Shown: piece after piece, positions 5,523 to 5,811 of the stretch
How the letters are laid out: every line of letters begins with the position of its first letter
Numbering within the stretch: position 1 is the stretch's first letter
Assembly (NCBI GenBank): GCA_013693915.1
Contig: CP059264.1
Coordinates: 824,066-829,876, forward strand
Source: Dechloromonas sp.
Lineage (GTDB): Bacteria; Pseudomonadota; Gammaproteobacteria; Burkholderiales; Rhodocyclaceae
Direction of reading: 5' to 3'
Length of the DNA: 5,811 bases
Translations under genes and position numbers: made by a program
Notes under the pieces: generated by a model
Told to the model about the DNA's origin: nothing
Databases searched by the model: none
The model's input: only the letters and a program-made list of their open reading frames with translations

Positions 5523-5735
5523 ATGGCAACACCTGTTATCGAACGCGTCAACAAGCACCGCACCGCGTTGCGCTCGGCGGGGCTGCGCCCGGTGCAGCTT
5601 TGGGTGCCGGATACCCGTCGCCCGCAATTCGCGGAGGAGTGCCGCCGGCAGTCTGCGCTGCTGCGCGACGACGGTCATGAACGCGATGTGCTGGACTGGA
5701 TCGAGGCTGTCAGTGACGACGAGGGCTGGGCGTGA
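5523..5735 (+). CDS. MazE-like antitoxin, DUF3018 family (70 aa)
   Basis: The protein starts MATPVIERVNKHRTALRSAG, continues LRPVQLWVPDTRRPQFAEEC and RRQSALLRDD, and ends LDWIEAVSDDEGWA, a near-complete match in pattern and length to the DUF3018 (PF11455) antitoxins that partner MazF/PemK toxins. The N-terminal half likely dimerises and binds the operators just upstream. The acidic C-terminus likely covers the toxin; both are family inference. Its TGA overlaps the next gene's GTG (GTGA, 5732-5735), so antitoxin comes first and toxin translation is coupled to it. Confidence 0.9.
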   Translation: MATPVIERVNKHRTALRSAGLRPVQLWVPDTRRPQFAEECRRQSALLRDDGHERDVLDWIEAVSDDEGWA

Positions 5736-5811
5736 GGCGAGGGGATCTGGTGACGATTGCGCTGCAGGGTGACTTCGGCAAACCCCGCCCGGCGTTGGTC
5801 ATCCAGTCCGA
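5732..5811 (+). CDS. MazF/PemK-like endoribonuclease toxin, N-terminal 26 residues (3' end outside window)
   Basis: From GTG 5732 the frame reads (M)RRGDLVTIALQGDFGKPRPA and then LVIQS, the standard first strands of the MazF fold (PF02452), including the RGD(L/I)V start and the GKPRPALV motif. These toxins cut mRNA at short sequences; the specificity cannot be judged from this fragment. The GTG overlaps the stop of the antitoxin. The window ends inside the gene, so integrity is unknown. Confidence 0.88.
   Translation, partial: MRRGDLVTIALQGDFGKPRPALVIQS

Noticed and set aside
1..5811. CRISPR array, tRNA or rRNA genes
   Set aside because: No regularly spaced repeats, cloverleaf-like segments or rRNA signature stretches were seen on either strand.

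Overview
The window is a slice of a GC-rich bacterial defence island, read entirely on the + strand. It looks proteobacterial. A betaproteobacterium is my guess from protein flavour and codon use, not something the sequence proves. The backbone is a type I restriction-modification locus: the 3' end of hsdM (1-237) and, further on, hsdS (from 1303). Between them sit a RelE/HigB-type toxin plus XRE antitoxin module (325-1041) and a small winged-helix ORF (1103-1306) that overlaps the hsdS start by ATGA.

hsdS is broken. An IS1182-type insertion sequence (1826-3364, 1539 bp) has inserted at its central conserved region. The IS has 15-bp imperfect terminal inverted repeats and is flanked by a 4-bp CTAG duplication. 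Removing the IS and one CTAG copy joins the two hsdS halves in frame (ISAL + DDRIF). The 3' half still needs single-base corrections near 3564-3567 and 3960-3961 to read through the second target-recognition domain, and probably one more at 4127-4130 to end at a natural stop (4148-4150). With these the restored HsdS would be about 435 residues. The IS transposase also carries a -1 frameshift (2589-2592).

Downstream are a complete class II Fic protein (4277-5428) behind its own promoter and dyad, and a MazE-like (DUF3018) antitoxin (5523-5735) with two 12-bp palindromic operator candidates. The antitoxin overlaps, by GTGA, the start of a MazF-like toxin (5732 onward) cut by the window end.

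Two points stand out. First, the toxin and antitoxin at 325-1041 are read as one fused 238-residue ORF because an A run at 700-705 is one base short of the length that would give the usual overlapping two-gene layout. The same bases form an in-phase A_AAA_AAC slippery heptamer. Second, all four clear frameshifts, and a probable fifth, are explained by one missing base in a homopolymer. This makes homopolymer sequencing error a serious alternative to real gene decay or programmed recoding. I found no strong evidence of a wholly new system. The layout is a type I RM locus studded with toxin-antitoxin and Fic modules and inactivated, or switched off, by an IS.
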